Source of the DNA: Phaeobacter sp. 22II1-1F12B
GTDB lineage: Bacteria > Pseudomonadota > Alphaproteobacteria > Rhodobacterales > Rhodobacteraceae
Assembly (NCBI RefSeq): GCF_002210165.1
Contig: NZ_AQQP01000003.1
Coordinates: 370,708-434,707 of the forward strand
Direction of reading: 5' to 3'
Length of the DNA stretch: 64,000 nucleotides
Shown in pieces: positions 17,129-25,359 of this stretch. Under the pieces are notes generated by a model. It searched no databases. It worked only from the letters and a program-made list of their open reading frames with translations, and was not told where the DNA came from. The first letter of the stretch is position 1, and every line of letters begins with the position of its first letter. Position numbers and translations under genes: made by a program.

Positions 17129-17271
17129 GCCCGGAACTATTCGAAGACCGTTGACACGGCTCTTTGCCGGTTGCGTCACCGCTTGCCTGTCCGCGACAGA
17201 TTAAACCGCGAAATTTACTAAAATCAGCACGATCGACGCTGAAATGAGCAGTCGCGACGGTACGAACGAAA

Positions 17272-17297
17272 ACGACCGGCCCGAGGGGACCGGTCGT
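17272..17297 (-). terminator. Hairpin terminator downstream of the DUF992 gene
   Basis: ACGACCGG at 17272-17279 pairs with CCGGTCGT at 17290-17297; inner CCC and GGG extend the stem. On the minus strand TTTTCGTT follows, a usable U tract for the leftward DUF992 gene. Confidence 0.8.
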
Positions 17298-17339
17298 TCA
17301 TCGATTCATTAGCCTAGACTTATGAACCCGAATTTCGCT

Positions 17340-17825
17340 TTAGGAATTTTCCAGCGTCAGATCGGCGATACCGACAGCCAGGTTCAGGCCGTTCTGGGCA
17401 TTCACGCTGACCGGCTGGAGGGCGATGGTTTCATCCGAGCCACCAATCAGGACGTTTGCACCAGCGCCAACGCCAACGGTCGCTTCAGCCGAGACGCCGC
17501 CGTAGGAACCGTTCAGGGCGCCTTTACCGTAATCTTCGGTCGGGGCCAGCACCAGCCAGCTCATAACGCCGTTCTGGGTTTTACCGATGTCGATGCCATA
17601 GCGGTTGATCGTGCCGGTGTAATGTTCATCTTCGGCGCCTTCTTCAACCGGGTTAAAGGTGCAGTCGAGTTCTTTCGAAGACCCGAACACATAGCCGGTG
17701 CCGTCGCTTACGTCGCAGCTCAGCGAACCGATTTCCGTGTGGTTGTTGTCTTGAGCCAGCGCAGATGTGCCTGCGAACAGAGCAGCCGAAAGACCAAGAG
17801 CGGGGATAAGTACCTTGTTGAACAT
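17340..17825 (-). CDS. DUF992 family exported protein
   Basis: A 161-residue secreted protein. MFNKVLIPALGLSAALFAGT up to SALAQ is a clear signal peptide. The mature part has the DUF992 pattern: GSLSCDVSDGTGYVFGSSKE with one Cys, a second Cys in LDCTF, then a YTGTINRYGIDIGKTQNGVM strand pair and a glycine-rich C-terminus (GAGANVLIGGS). Function of this alphaproteobacterial family is unknown; it resembles a small beta-rich lipocalin-like or periplasmic protein. Start at 17825 is fixed by the signal peptide. Monocistronic with its own terminator. Confidence 0.88.
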   Translation of the reverse strand: MFNKVLIPALGLSAALFAGTSALAQDNNHTEIGSLSCDVSDGTGYVFGSSKELDCTFNPVEEGAEDEHYTGTINRYGIDIGKTQNGVMSWLVLAPTEDYGKGALNGSYGGVSAEATVGVGAGANVLIGGSDETIALQPVSVNAQNGLNLAVGIADLTLENS

Positions 17826-18012
17826 ATTCTTACCTTTCACTTTTGCCAGATGGGCCTGCGGGATCACATGCCCCGCTGGCTTCCTGTCCCAATCAACTCG
17901 GAATGGTCGGTCTGGTTCCAAGGTTGTTGAAAAGCGCGCGCGGGAGGTGGACAATGGCGCGCAGGCATGGCACCTCCGGGCGGTACTTTTGCAATGCAGG
18001 CAGCCCGCCGTC

Positions 18013-18513
18013 ATGGCCCAACCCGACTTTGTTCCCGGCCCCGAGACCGAGGCTGCCTATCGCGAGGCGCTGAGCGCCTTTGGCACGGGTGTGACCGTGG
18101 TCACCACCATGACAGAAAGCGGGCCTGTGGCGATGACGGCCAATTCCTTTGCCTCGGTATCGCTCGATCCGCCTTTGGTGCTCTGGTGTCCTGCTAAATC
18201 GTCCAAGCGCCATGCGGTCTTTGCCGCGGCAGATCGTTACGTGATCCATATCATCGCCGAGGACCAGAAAGAGATCGCGACGCATTTTGCCCGCACCGGC
18301 GACGATTTCTCAGACGTGGACTGGCGCCAAGGCGAAAACGACCTGCCGATCCTGTCGGGTTGCCTTGCGCGGTTCGACTGTCTCCGGCGTGACGTGCATG
18401 ACGGGGGCGATCATTCCATCGTCGTCGGTCAGGTCGAACGGGCGTGGCACCGCCCGGGGCTGGGCCTGCTTTACAAGCGCGGCAAATACGGCGGATTCCT
18501 GCGCGAAGATTAA
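18013..18513 (+). CDS. Flavin reductase family protein
   Basis: A 166-residue FMN-binding split-barrel protein. YREALSAFGTGVTVVTTMTE, MTANSFASVSLDPPLVLWCP and HIIAEDQKEIATHFARTGDD are the characteristic strand and loop motifs of the HpaC/DIM6-NTAB family, which reduces flavin with NAD(P)H for partner monooxygenases. No partner oxygenase lies beside it. The start is the ATG at 18013; an upstream extension in frame is not supported. Its 3' end overlaps the convergent DUF6505 gene by four bases. Confidence 0.88.
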   Translation: MAQPDFVPGPETEAAYREALSAFGTGVTVVTTMTESGPVAMTANSFASVSLDPPLVLWCPAKSSKRHAVFAAADRYVIHIIAEDQKEIATHFARTGDDFSDVDWRQGENDLPILSGCLARFDCLRRDVHDGGDHSIVVGQVERAWHRPGLGLLYKRGKYGGFLRED

Positions 18514-18989
18514 TCGTCGAGCGAGCCATGCACCGCAAGCAAGTCGATCTCGGCCCCTCTTGCGGTGATCGTGCGATAGGCCTCGCGCACGCCATCTTCG
18601 TCCAATTCGCGCGCGACGGTCAGCAATGTATTCGGATCGTGTTCAGCGCAAAGATCGGCCATATGCGCCAGTTCCTCGCGCGCGACATCCCGGGCCGCAT
18701 CGATAGAGGGCGCGCCATAGAGGTCGACGAAATGGCGGGCAAGCGCCTCTTCGAGCTTTGCCATCTCCTCGGGCTGGATCTGGGTGACGGCGACGAAGGT
18801 GACCCGGCCAAAGGTTTCAAGCCCGAGCCAGCCATTCGCAAAGGCCTGACGCGCCTTGCCGGTCAGATCGGCCTCGCCCCAGTTGGAAAACTCGAAACCG
18901 CCCGAGATGCACCATTCCCCTGTCCGAGCCGGGGCGTGAAAAACGTTCATGTCGCTTTCGTCGAAATGAATGGCACGGGCCAGTTTCAT
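18510..18989 (-). CDS. DUF6505 family protein
   Basis: A 159-residue conserved protein beginning MKLARAIHFDESDMNVF. It includes ARTGEWCISGGFEFSNW and LTGKARQAFANGWLGLETFG, followed by an acidic helical C-terminus. I recognise it as the small protein that accompanies a lipoate-ligase-like gene and apbC in Rhodobacterales. It shares a four-base overlap with its upstream neighbour, so it belongs to the apbC operon. Function unknown. Confidence 0.72.
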   Translation of the reverse strand: MKLARAIHFDESDMNVFHAPARTGEWCISGGFEFSNWGEADLTGKARQAFANGWLGLETFGRVTFVAVTQIQPEEMAKLEEALARHFVDLYGAPSIDAARDVAREELAHMADLCAEHDPNTLLTVARELDEDGVREAYRTITARGAEIDLLAVHGSLDD

Positions 18990-19693
18990 GTATCTGTCTC
19001 CAGCAGTGTCGTCAGCGCCAGCAGTTGCGTGGTTTCATCATCGCGGATCAGCATGCCGAATTTTTCGTCCACGCCAAGGAATTCCCCCTGATAGCCGTCC
19101 TGTGTGACCGGTTTACCGACACCATCCAGCAGCGGCACCCAGTCGGCATGGACTGGCGCGTTGCCTTCGTCTGTCCAGCGGTTGATCCAGACCAGCGTAT
19201 GACGGGCCCAGGCCTCGCAAAGGAGGACCGGATCGATATCGGCGCAGCCTTCTTCGTAAAGCGCAGTCTTGTCGGGGGACAGGCCGGGATCATCGGCGCC
19301 CAGTTGGATGGTCAGATCGAGCGCGACGATCAGCCAGTCGGGCACGGCCTTTGGGTCCTGCGTCGACCCCGCGACCCGGAACGCGCCGCAACGCGCGCCA
19401 TTGACCAGAATGTCGCCCGCCCATGTCAGATGCACCGCCACTTCGGGCGGGGCCAGCGCGCCAAGCGCATTCTGGAACCCGACAGCGCAGATCGGCAGCA
19501 TCGCCATGGCATCGGCAAGCGGCACCTCTGGCGCGACGATGAGCGCCGCGCGCAGCCGGTCGGGCTGGATGTCATGAACCAGCGTGCCGCCATCGCAGCC
19601 CGTCGTTGCCAGCGCACGGGCATGCGCCATCGGGTCGATGCCCGAAACGGGCTCGCCCACCAGCAGCGGCGGCAGGCTGAGCCCTTGGTTCAC
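18986..19693 (-). CDS. Biotin/lipoate protein ligase-like protein (DUF4444)
   Basis: A 235-residue protein. The N-terminal two thirds follow the BPL/LplA fold (LAPPEVAVHLTWAGDILVNG, GARCGAFRVAGSTQ, VPDWLIVALDLTIQLG), and the last 60 residues (GVDEKFGMLIRDDETTQLLA) form a small C-terminal DUF4444-type domain. The GxGxxG ATP loop typical of active BPL is not evident, so it may transfer or bind rather than activate a cofactor. It overlaps apbC and the DUF6505 gene by four bases each. Confidence 0.7.
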   Translation of the reverse strand: MNQGLSLPPLLVGEPVSGIDPMAHARALATTGCDGGTLVHDIQPDRLRAALIVAPEVPLADAMAMLPICAVGFQNALGALAPPEVAVHLTWAGDILVNGARCGAFRVAGSTQDPKAVPDWLIVALDLTIQLGADDPGLSPDKTALYEEGCADIDPVLLCEAWARHTLVWINRWTDEGNAPVHADWVPLLDGVGKPVTQDGYQGEFLGVDEKFGMLIRDDETTQLLALTTLLETDT

Positions 19694-20751
19694 GCGAGGC
19701 CCCGCGCCACCAGATCACGCGCCACGCCCCGGAATGCCGCGGCCTGCGCGCTGTCGGGGCTGGTCGCCACGATCGGTGCGCCACTGTCGGCAGCAGTCCG
19801 GATATCAAGATGCAACGGGATTTCCGCAAGCAGCGGCACGCCCAGCTTCTCGGCCTCGGCCTTGACGCCGCCATGTCCAAAGACGTGTTCCTCATGGCCG
19901 CAGTTCGAGCAGATATGCGTGCTCATGTTCTCGATCATGCCGAGGATCGGCGTCTTGAGCTGGCGGAACATGTCGATGCCCTTGCGCGCGTCGAGCAACG
20001 CGACGTCCTGCGGGGTCGAGACAACAATCGCGCCGTCGATTTCGAACTTCTGGCTGAGGGTCAGTTGCACGTCGCCGGTGCCGGGCGGCAGGTCGATGAT
20101 CAGGATATCAAGCGCGCCCCATTGCACCTGGTTCATCATCTGCTGCAACGCGCCCATCAGCATCGGGCCACGCCAGACCACCGCCTGATCCTCGTTCGTC
20201 ATGAGGCCCATCGACATCATGGTCACGCCGTGGTTGCGCAGCGGCAGGATGATCTTGCCATCGGGCGATGCGGGACGACCGCTGACGCCCAGCATGCGGG
20301 GCTGGGACGGACCGTAGACATCCGCATCGAGCAGCCCGACGCGGCGGCCTTCGGCGGCCAGCGCCACGGCGAGGTTCGCGGCGACGGTGGATTTGCCCAC
20401 CCCGCCCTTGCCGCTGGCGATGGCGATGATGTGATCCACCCCGGCCACCCGCTGCGGCGGTGTCGCCGAGGGCTTGGGCTTGGGTTTCAACTCGGGCGGT
20501 GCCTTCTGGCTATGGGCCGTCATCATCACTGAGGCCTTTTCGACTCCGGGCAGCGCCTTGACGCGGGCTTCGGCCTCGGCGCGCACCGGTTCCATTGCCT
20601 CGGCCCGGGCCGGGTCGATTTCCAGCACGAAACGCACCTGCCCGCCCTCGACATTGAGCGCCCGCACGATACCGGCAGCGACGATGTCACTGCCGCTGAC
20701 CGGATCCTTGATATTCTTCAGTTCCGCGAGAACCGCGTCCCGGCTTGCCAT
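19690..20751 (-). CDS. apbC: Mrp/NBP35 family iron-sulfur cluster carrier ATPase
   Basis: A 353-residue deviant-Walker P-loop ATPase. Residues 1-90 are a MIP18/DUF59-like domain (LAELKNIKDPVSGSDIVAAG), then a Pro/Lys linker, then HIIAIASGKGGVGKSTVAAN with the signature Lys, DADVYGPSQPRMLG, and DLPPGTGDVQLTLSQ. The CxxC pair that binds the bridging cluster appears as HICSNCGHEEHVFG. It delivers Fe-S clusters to apoproteins, which fits the Fe-S rich formate dehydrogenase locus beginning 270 bases upstream. Confidence 0.93.
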   Translation of the reverse strand: MASRDAVLAELKNIKDPVSGSDIVAAGIVRALNVEGGQVRFVLEIDPARAEAMEPVRAEAEARVKALPGVEKASVMMTAHSQKAPPELKPKPKPSATPPQRVAGVDHIIAIASGKGGVGKSTVAANLAVALAAEGRRVGLLDADVYGPSQPRMLGVSGRPASPDGKIILPLRNHGVTMMSMGLMTNEDQAVVWRGPMLMGALQQMMNQVQWGALDILIIDLPPGTGDVQLTLSQKFEIDGAIVVSTPQDVALLDARKGIDMFRQLKTPILGMIENMSTHICSNCGHEEHVFGHGGVKAEAEKLGVPLLAEIPLHLDIRTAADSGAPIVATSPDSAQAAAFRGVARDLVARGLA

Positions 20752-20754
20752 GTC

Positions 20755-20952
20755 TTATTCGTTCCCTTTGATCGTCCCGGTGACCTCGTGATGGACATCC
20801 AGCCCGTCAACCGTCAGCACCACCTTGGCCGTGAAACTGTCGCCTGGCTTGGCATCCTTGTTGCGCAGCCCTTCTTCGATGGCCTGCTGGCTGGTCACGC
20901 CAACCTGTTTCAGGAACTTGCGCATCGACATGTTGAAATCGTCGCTCATCAC
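20755..20952 (-). CDS. DUF6494 family small protein
   Basis: A 65-residue protein, MMSDDFNMSMRKFLKQVGVT followed by a basic helix and a beta hairpin (FTAKVVLTVDGLDVHHEVTG). It is separated from apbC by three bases and is conserved beside it in related genomes to my knowledge. A short gap with CGTTCTCCT on the plus strand gives AGGAGAACG as the ribosome site. Function unknown. Confidence 0.75.
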   Translation of the reverse strand: MMSDDFNMSMRKFLKQVGVTSQQAIEEGLRNKDAKPGDSFTAKVVLTVDGLDVHHEVTGTIKGNE

Positions 20953-21021
20953 CCGTTCTCCTTTATCGTGATCAGGTACGTTCTGCCTGAGAGGCGCAGC
21001 CTCCGCCAGCCCCCAGTTGCT

Positions 21022-22974
21022 TTAGTGATCCCGGCGCGCGTTCAGATAATCGTCCGTGGTGCGTGGCCGAGGCCGCTCCTTGCCCTTGAACGGATTGTCA
21101 TCGCTCTGGAACTGCGCGTTCACCCGGCAATTGTCGCACATCAGGATCATCCGCGCCTGCGCCGTCGTGGCAAACATCGGATGGGTGCCCGAAAGCTTTT
21201 CCATCACCCGCTCGATGGTGGATTTCACGCCAAAGAGCGATCCGCACTCGATGCAGGCGAATGGTTCTTCCTCGTTCAGGATGCGCTGGGTCAGCGCCGC
21301 CTCGCTCAGGTCCAGACGCGGTTCGAGGGTGATCGCATCCTCGGGGCAGATGTTGCGGCAGAGACCGCATTGCAGGCAGGCATCCTCCTGAAACCGGAGC
21401 TGCGGCATGTCGGGGTTATCCATCAACGCCCCCGACGGACACAGCGACACGCAGCTGAGGCAGAGCGTGCAGGCATCCGTATCGACCACCACCGCGCCAT
21501 AGGGCGCGTTTTCCGGCAGAGGCAGCGGCGCCTCGGCGCTTCGGTTCAGCGCCTGCGCCGAGAGCCGGGCGATCTGGCGACGATTGCCAAGCGGCAGGAT
21601 GGGCTTGCCGATATTTGCCTGTGTTTCAGCGGCGTAGAGCGCGTCGCTCATCCGGTCAGGGTCGCTTTCATCAAGTAGGATCACGCGGCTCGAACCGGCG
21701 ATGGCCTCGCAAAGCGCGCTTTCACGGATCAGGGCGTCGCGCTCGGTCGTCGGGGCTAGCAGGATTGTGACATCGCTGAAACCCAGCGCCAATGCCGCGA
21801 GCATCTCGGCATGGCCAAAGCCAGAGATCACCTCGAGCTCAAACGGGATGACATCCGCCGGAAGCCCGCGCCCGAACCGTGCCGACAAGCGGATCATCTC
21901 AGCCCCGTGTTTTTCATGGACCAAGAGCCGGGGCGCGCTGCCTGCCGCAGATGAATAGGTGCCCGCAAGCACCTGAAGACGCGAGACAAGATGCGACAGC
22001 GGCGGGTCGTCATAGGTGATCGCGGTCGAAGGGCACAGCGCCGCGCAGGCGCCACAACCCGCGCAGATTGCCGGATCAATCGCCACGTGGTCGCCATCGG
22101 GCAGGATTGCCCCGGTCGGGCAGATATCAAGGCAGTTGGAGCAGCCGGTCTGCCCGGCGCGGGAATGGGCGCAAAGCGATTGGTCGAGCCGCACGTAAAG
22201 CGGTTTTTCAAAGGTCCCGACAAGCTGCACCGCATTGAAAGCCAGACGCGACAGCGCCAGCGGATCGCGCGGATCGGCCCGCAGGTAACCGTCACGTTTC
22301 TGCGGCGCGGGCACGAGGGACGTATCGCCGGTCACGTCGATGACGATATCGCATTCCGATTCTGCCCCGTCTCGCGGCGGCGCAAAGGCGAATTCGCCAC
22401 GCCCGCCCGGTTCAAGTTCTTGAAAACCATCGATTTCCACACTGAACCCGCCCAGAGCGCCGCTCAGACGCCGGATACTGCCACGAACGCAGTCAAAACG
22501 CCGGTCCATCGGTGGTTCGGCCTCGTCGGTCAGCACTACGGTCACGGCAAGCGACTCCGCCAACATCTCGGCCATGGGGAGCGCGGCGCGGGCCGGGCCG
22601 GTGACAAGGCAGACACCTTCGCTGATCACATCGAAACTTTGCGACCGGGCCGAGGGCAGCTGGGATTCGGCGACGAGAGCTGCCATTTTCGGCCCGGCCT
22701 TTGCGCCCTCCTCTGACCAGCCCGCGCGGTCGCGCAGATCAACAAAACCGGGCGCCTCGACGCCCAGCTCTGCGGCGAGATCCTCGAATACTGCCTGTTC
22801 CTGCCCGCAGGCGATGGTCACGTCAGGTTCAGTCAGAAAGCGCGCCGCCTTGGTGATTTCGCGGGTACAAAGCGCCGTATGGACGCGGGAACAGGTGAAC
22901 CCGCCTGCCTCGATCGCATCCGCATCAAGGCGCTGACTGCCCGCGCAATCGCACAGAATTATCTTCCCTGTCAT
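21022..22974 (-). CDS. Multi-cluster 4Fe-4S ferredoxin-like protein
   Basis: A 650-residue cytosolic Fe-S protein. Four ferredoxin motifs are visible: CSNCLDICPTGAI and CAGCGACAALCP near residues 280-320, and CTLCLSCVSLCPSGAL and CLQCGLCRNICPEDAI near 495-545. Two further CxxC pairs (CIECGS, CDNCRV) lie at the C-terminus and CDCAGSQ at the N-terminus. It is divergently oriented from the formate dehydrogenase genes, a placement I know from other Rhodobacterales. It could carry electrons to or from formate dehydrogenase or assist its assembly; neither is proven. The central 330-480 region resembles HdrA/FrhG-type disulfide or selenocysteine-delta domains weakly. Confidence 0.85.
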   Translation of the reverse strand: MTGKIILCDCAGSQRLDADAIEAGGFTCSRVHTALCTREITKAARFLTEPDVTIACGQEQAVFEDLAAELGVEAPGFVDLRDRAGWSEEGAKAGPKMAALVAESQLPSARSQSFDVISEGVCLVTGPARAALPMAEMLAESLAVTVVLTDEAEPPMDRRFDCVRGSIRRLSGALGGFSVEIDGFQELEPGGRGEFAFAPPRDGAESECDIVIDVTGDTSLVPAPQKRDGYLRADPRDPLALSRLAFNAVQLVGTFEKPLYVRLDQSLCAHSRAGQTGCSNCLDICPTGAILPDGDHVAIDPAICAGCGACAALCPSTAITYDDPPLSHLVSRLQVLAGTYSSAAGSAPRLLVHEKHGAEMIRLSARFGRGLPADVIPFELEVISGFGHAEMLAALALGFSDVTILLAPTTERDALIRESALCEAIAGSSRVILLDESDPDRMSDALYAAETQANIGKPILPLGNRRQIARLSAQALNRSAEAPLPLPENAPYGAVVVDTDACTLCLSCVSLCPSGALMDNPDMPQLRFQEDACLQCGLCRNICPEDAITLEPRLDLSEAALTQRILNEEEPFACIECGSLFGVKSTIERVMEKLSGTHPMFATTAQARMILMCDNCRVNAQFQSDDNPFKGKERPRPRTTDDYLNARRDH

Positions 22975-23196
22975 TCCCTGCTCTCCCCTCAGGTCAGCGC
23001 GGAACAGTGTACCGCTATGCGGTCATTTTCTCTGCCACGCCGCTTCTGGATGACCCTAGCGCGATCCGGGCCGCCGCTGCCACCCCGAACTGGTCAGAAA
23101 ATCTGATCACTTTCCCAGAATGAGGCTTGGCGCAAGGAGTGAAAAGTTACATAGTCGGGCCAGTTGCCCAGATCATAAGCCAACGAAAGCATAGCC

Positions 23197-23754
23197 TTGA
23201 TCGAAACGACGACCATTCGCGCGGAGATGCCGCTGGGCATCGTCATTCGCAGAATGCCCGGTGTAACCCGCTGGGCGAAATGGCACTGGCGCGCGGTCGC
23301 CGTGCTGCCGGGCGCGCGTCCGGCCGACTGGGCAGAACTGCGCCGCGATGGCGAAACGGTCGAGTATCACGCGGCAACAAAGGCGCTGACTCTCTGGGCC
23401 ACGGATACCGAAGCATACCTTACCAACCTCGCGGACAAGGTGCCGTCGATCTACGTGGTTCTGCGCGAAAGCTCTGACCGCAACAAGCCGCTGGAGGTCC
23501 TTCTGGTGACTGCCTCGCCCTATGAGGGGCAGGACTATGCGGATAACGGCGAGGATATCGTTGAAAAGGTCGCGATGCCCGACGGGCTGGCCGCATGGGT
23601 GCGCCGCTTTGCGCAGGAGCATCACGAGGATGAAGCTTTTGTTAAGCGTCGGCGCGATAAGAAACGTGTGGACCTGACCGAAGACGGAAAGGGCGATGCG
23701 CGCATTCGGCAGGTTTCCGATGTGTACCGCGCGCCGCGAAGGATGATGCCATGA
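23197..23754 (+). CDS. DUF3305 domain protein of formate dehydrogenase locus
   Basis: A 185-residue soluble protein: residues 10-120 (EMPLGIVIRRMPGVTRWAKW, LTLWATDTEAYLTNLADKVP) form the DUF3305 domain and the C-terminus is charged. DUF3305 and DUF3306 proteins occur together upstream of periplasmic formate dehydrogenases and are thought to help maturation. The frame opens with TTG at 23197; an in-frame ATG at 23227 preceded by CGGAG is an equally good or better start. It overlaps the next gene by four bases and begins a rightward operon. Confidence 0.82.
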   Translation: MIETTTIRAEMPLGIVIRRMPGVTRWAKWHWRAVAVLPGARPADWAELRRDGETVEYHAATKALTLWATDTEAYLTNLADKVPSIYVVLRESSDRNKPLEVLLVTASPYEGQDYADNGEDIVEKVAMPDGLAAWVRRFAQEHHEDEAFVKRRRDKKRVDLTEDGKGDARIRQVSDVYRAPRRMMP

Positions 23755-24338
23755 CCGCGCGGGAAGATTTCTGGAGCCGTCGCAAGGCAGCCGTGCGGGC
23801 CGAGGAAGACGCCGCGCAGGGAATGGCCGAGGCGCAGATCCGCGAGGATGCGGTTGCCGAAAAGGACGATGCCACCCTGCTGGCGGAACTGGGCCTGCCA
23901 GACCCGGAAACCCTGGAAGCTGGCGACGATATACGCGCCTTCATGGCCAAGGCTGTGCCGGAGCATCTGCGGCGCATGGCCCTGCGCCGGTTGTGGAAGG
24001 TTAATCCGGTGCTGGCAAATGTGGATGGCCTTGTCGAATATGGCGAGGATTTCACTGACAGCGCCACGGTGGTCGAAAACCTCCAGACGACCTATCAGGT
24101 CGGCAAGGGAATGTTGTCGCATATCAATGCGATGGCGCGCGAAACTGACGTGGAAGAGATCGAAGAGGCGCCCGAGGAAATCGTGGCCGAAACCGAGATC
24201 GAGCCCGAACCAACGCCAACGGTGGAAGCCGAGGGCACGGATCGGCCGACAGAGGTCATCGAAGACCGGCGGCCGCGGCGCATGCGGTTCCGCTTTACCG
24301 AGGCGACGCAGCAAGAAACCTGGGTGGAAAGCGCATGA
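23751..24338 (+). CDS. DUF3306 domain protein of formate dehydrogenase locus
   Basis: A 195-residue protein. TAREDFWSRRKAAVRAEEDA opens the DUF3306 domain, with DDIRAFMAKAVPEHLRRMAL and RLWKVNPVLANVDGLVEYGE as its conserved core; the last 70 residues are acidic and Pro-rich (EIEEAPEEIVAETEIEPEP) then basic. It is translationally coupled on both sides. A role in formate dehydrogenase assembly is inferred from constant linkage. Confidence 0.83.
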   Translation: MTAREDFWSRRKAAVRAEEDAAQGMAEAQIREDAVAEKDDATLLAELGLPDPETLEAGDDIRAFMAKAVPEHLRRMALRRLWKVNPVLANVDGLVEYGEDFTDSATVVENLQTTYQVGKGMLSHINAMARETDVEEIEEAPEEIVAETEIEPEPTPTVEAEGTDRPTEVIEDRRPRRMRFRFTEATQQETWVESA

Positions 24339-24943
24339 ACGACACGTCGGAAATGGTTGAAATCGCAGATGAAGACCGGATGCGCGCCGATCTCTACGAT
24401 TTTCTCGGCCTGCTGCTGGCGCGGCCGCCATCGCAGACGGTTCTGACGCAGACCGCAACGCTTTCCGGCGATGACACCGCGCTTGGCCAGTCCATCAGCG
24501 GGCTGGCGCGGGTGGCACATGTGACCAAGCCCGCCGCTGCAGAACGGGAGTTCAACGCGCTTTTCATTGGGCTTGGGCGCGGCGAACTGCTCCCGTACGC
24601 TAGTTATTACCTGACCGGGTTCCTGAACGAAAAACCCTTGGCCCAGTTGCGGTCAGACATGGCGGCGCGCGGAATCACCCGCGCCCCGAACGTCTATGAA
24701 CCCGAAGACAACATCGCCTCGCTGATGGAGATGATGGGCGGCATGATCGCCGGTCGCTTTGGCCAGCCCGCAGGCCTGGCGACGCAGCAGGAATTCTGGA
24801 ACCGGCATATCGGCCCTTGGGCCGCACATTTCTTTGCCGATCTCGAAGCGGCGAAGAATTCGGTGTTTTACGCCTCGGTCGGGGCAATCGGACGCAATTA
24901 CATGGAAATCGAGAAAGAAGGTTTCCGCATGGCCGCAGCCTGA
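24335..24943 (+). CDS. TorD/DmsD-type molybdoenzyme chaperone
   Basis: A 202-residue all-helical chaperone. MRADLYDFLGLLLARPPSQT, the family Tyr/Leu-rich LLPYASYYLTGFLNEKPLAQ, and the hinge EDNIASLMEMMGGMIAGRFG (an E(P)DH-like motif) identify the TorD fold. Such proteins bind the Tat signal of their molybdoenzyme and support cofactor insertion before export. Its client should be FdhA, encoded downstream with an RR motif. It starts in the stop of the DUF3306 gene. Confidence 0.87.
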   Translation: MNDTSEMVEIADEDRMRADLYDFLGLLLARPPSQTVLTQTATLSGDDTALGQSISGLARVAHVTKPAAAEREFNALFIGLGRGELLPYASYYLTGFLNEKPLAQLRSDMAARGITRAPNVYEPEDNIASLMEMMGGMIAGRFGQPAGLATQQEFWNRHIGPWAAHFFADLEAAKNSVFYASVGAIGRNYMEIEKEGFRMAAA

Positions 24944-25013
24944 CCGGCGCGGTGCCTGCCCGCGATCAACGGGGCGGGATGAAGGAAGAAGAAGAGGAAG
25001 GGAGGAGAACCCG

Positions 25014-25205
25014 ATGACCAAGAAAAACGAAGACGGTGCAAGCCGACGCGATTTTCTGAAACTTGCCGGAACTGCGGCCCCCGCCGCCGTGGCCGCCGCC
25101 GCGATAAGCGGAACCGAGGCGCAGGCCGCCGAGGCCCCCGTCAACGAGACGCGGCTACAGGATACCGAACATACCCGGGCCTATTACGAAAGCGCCCGCT
25201 TCTAG
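25014..25205 (+). CDS. Short Tat-signal protein of formate dehydrogenase locus
   Basis: A 63-residue product that is little more than a twin-arginine signal: KNEDGASRRDFLKLAGTAAP, an Ala-rich hydrophobic core, and a 20-residue mature tail ending YYESARF. GGGAGGAGAACCC precedes the ATG. Small Tat-targeted proteins of this kind are regular members of fdh loci. Whether the tail is an extra formate dehydrogenase subunit or an assembly decoy is unknown. Confidence 0.82.
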   Translation: MTKKNEDGASRRDFLKLAGTAAPAAVAAAAISGTEAQAAEAPVNETRLQDTEHTRAYYESARF

Positions 25206-25359
25206 TTTCACGAGGGGCACCGAAGCGCCCGCGACAGGTGTCGCGGATGATCGGTGACGGAGATCGCTCCCGCAGTTGCATGGTTTGGCCATCACGCGGG
25301 AGGAGGAGAACAGGAACCATGCCAGCCGAGTGAAACGGCGAGCTTTGGAGGACAAGAAG

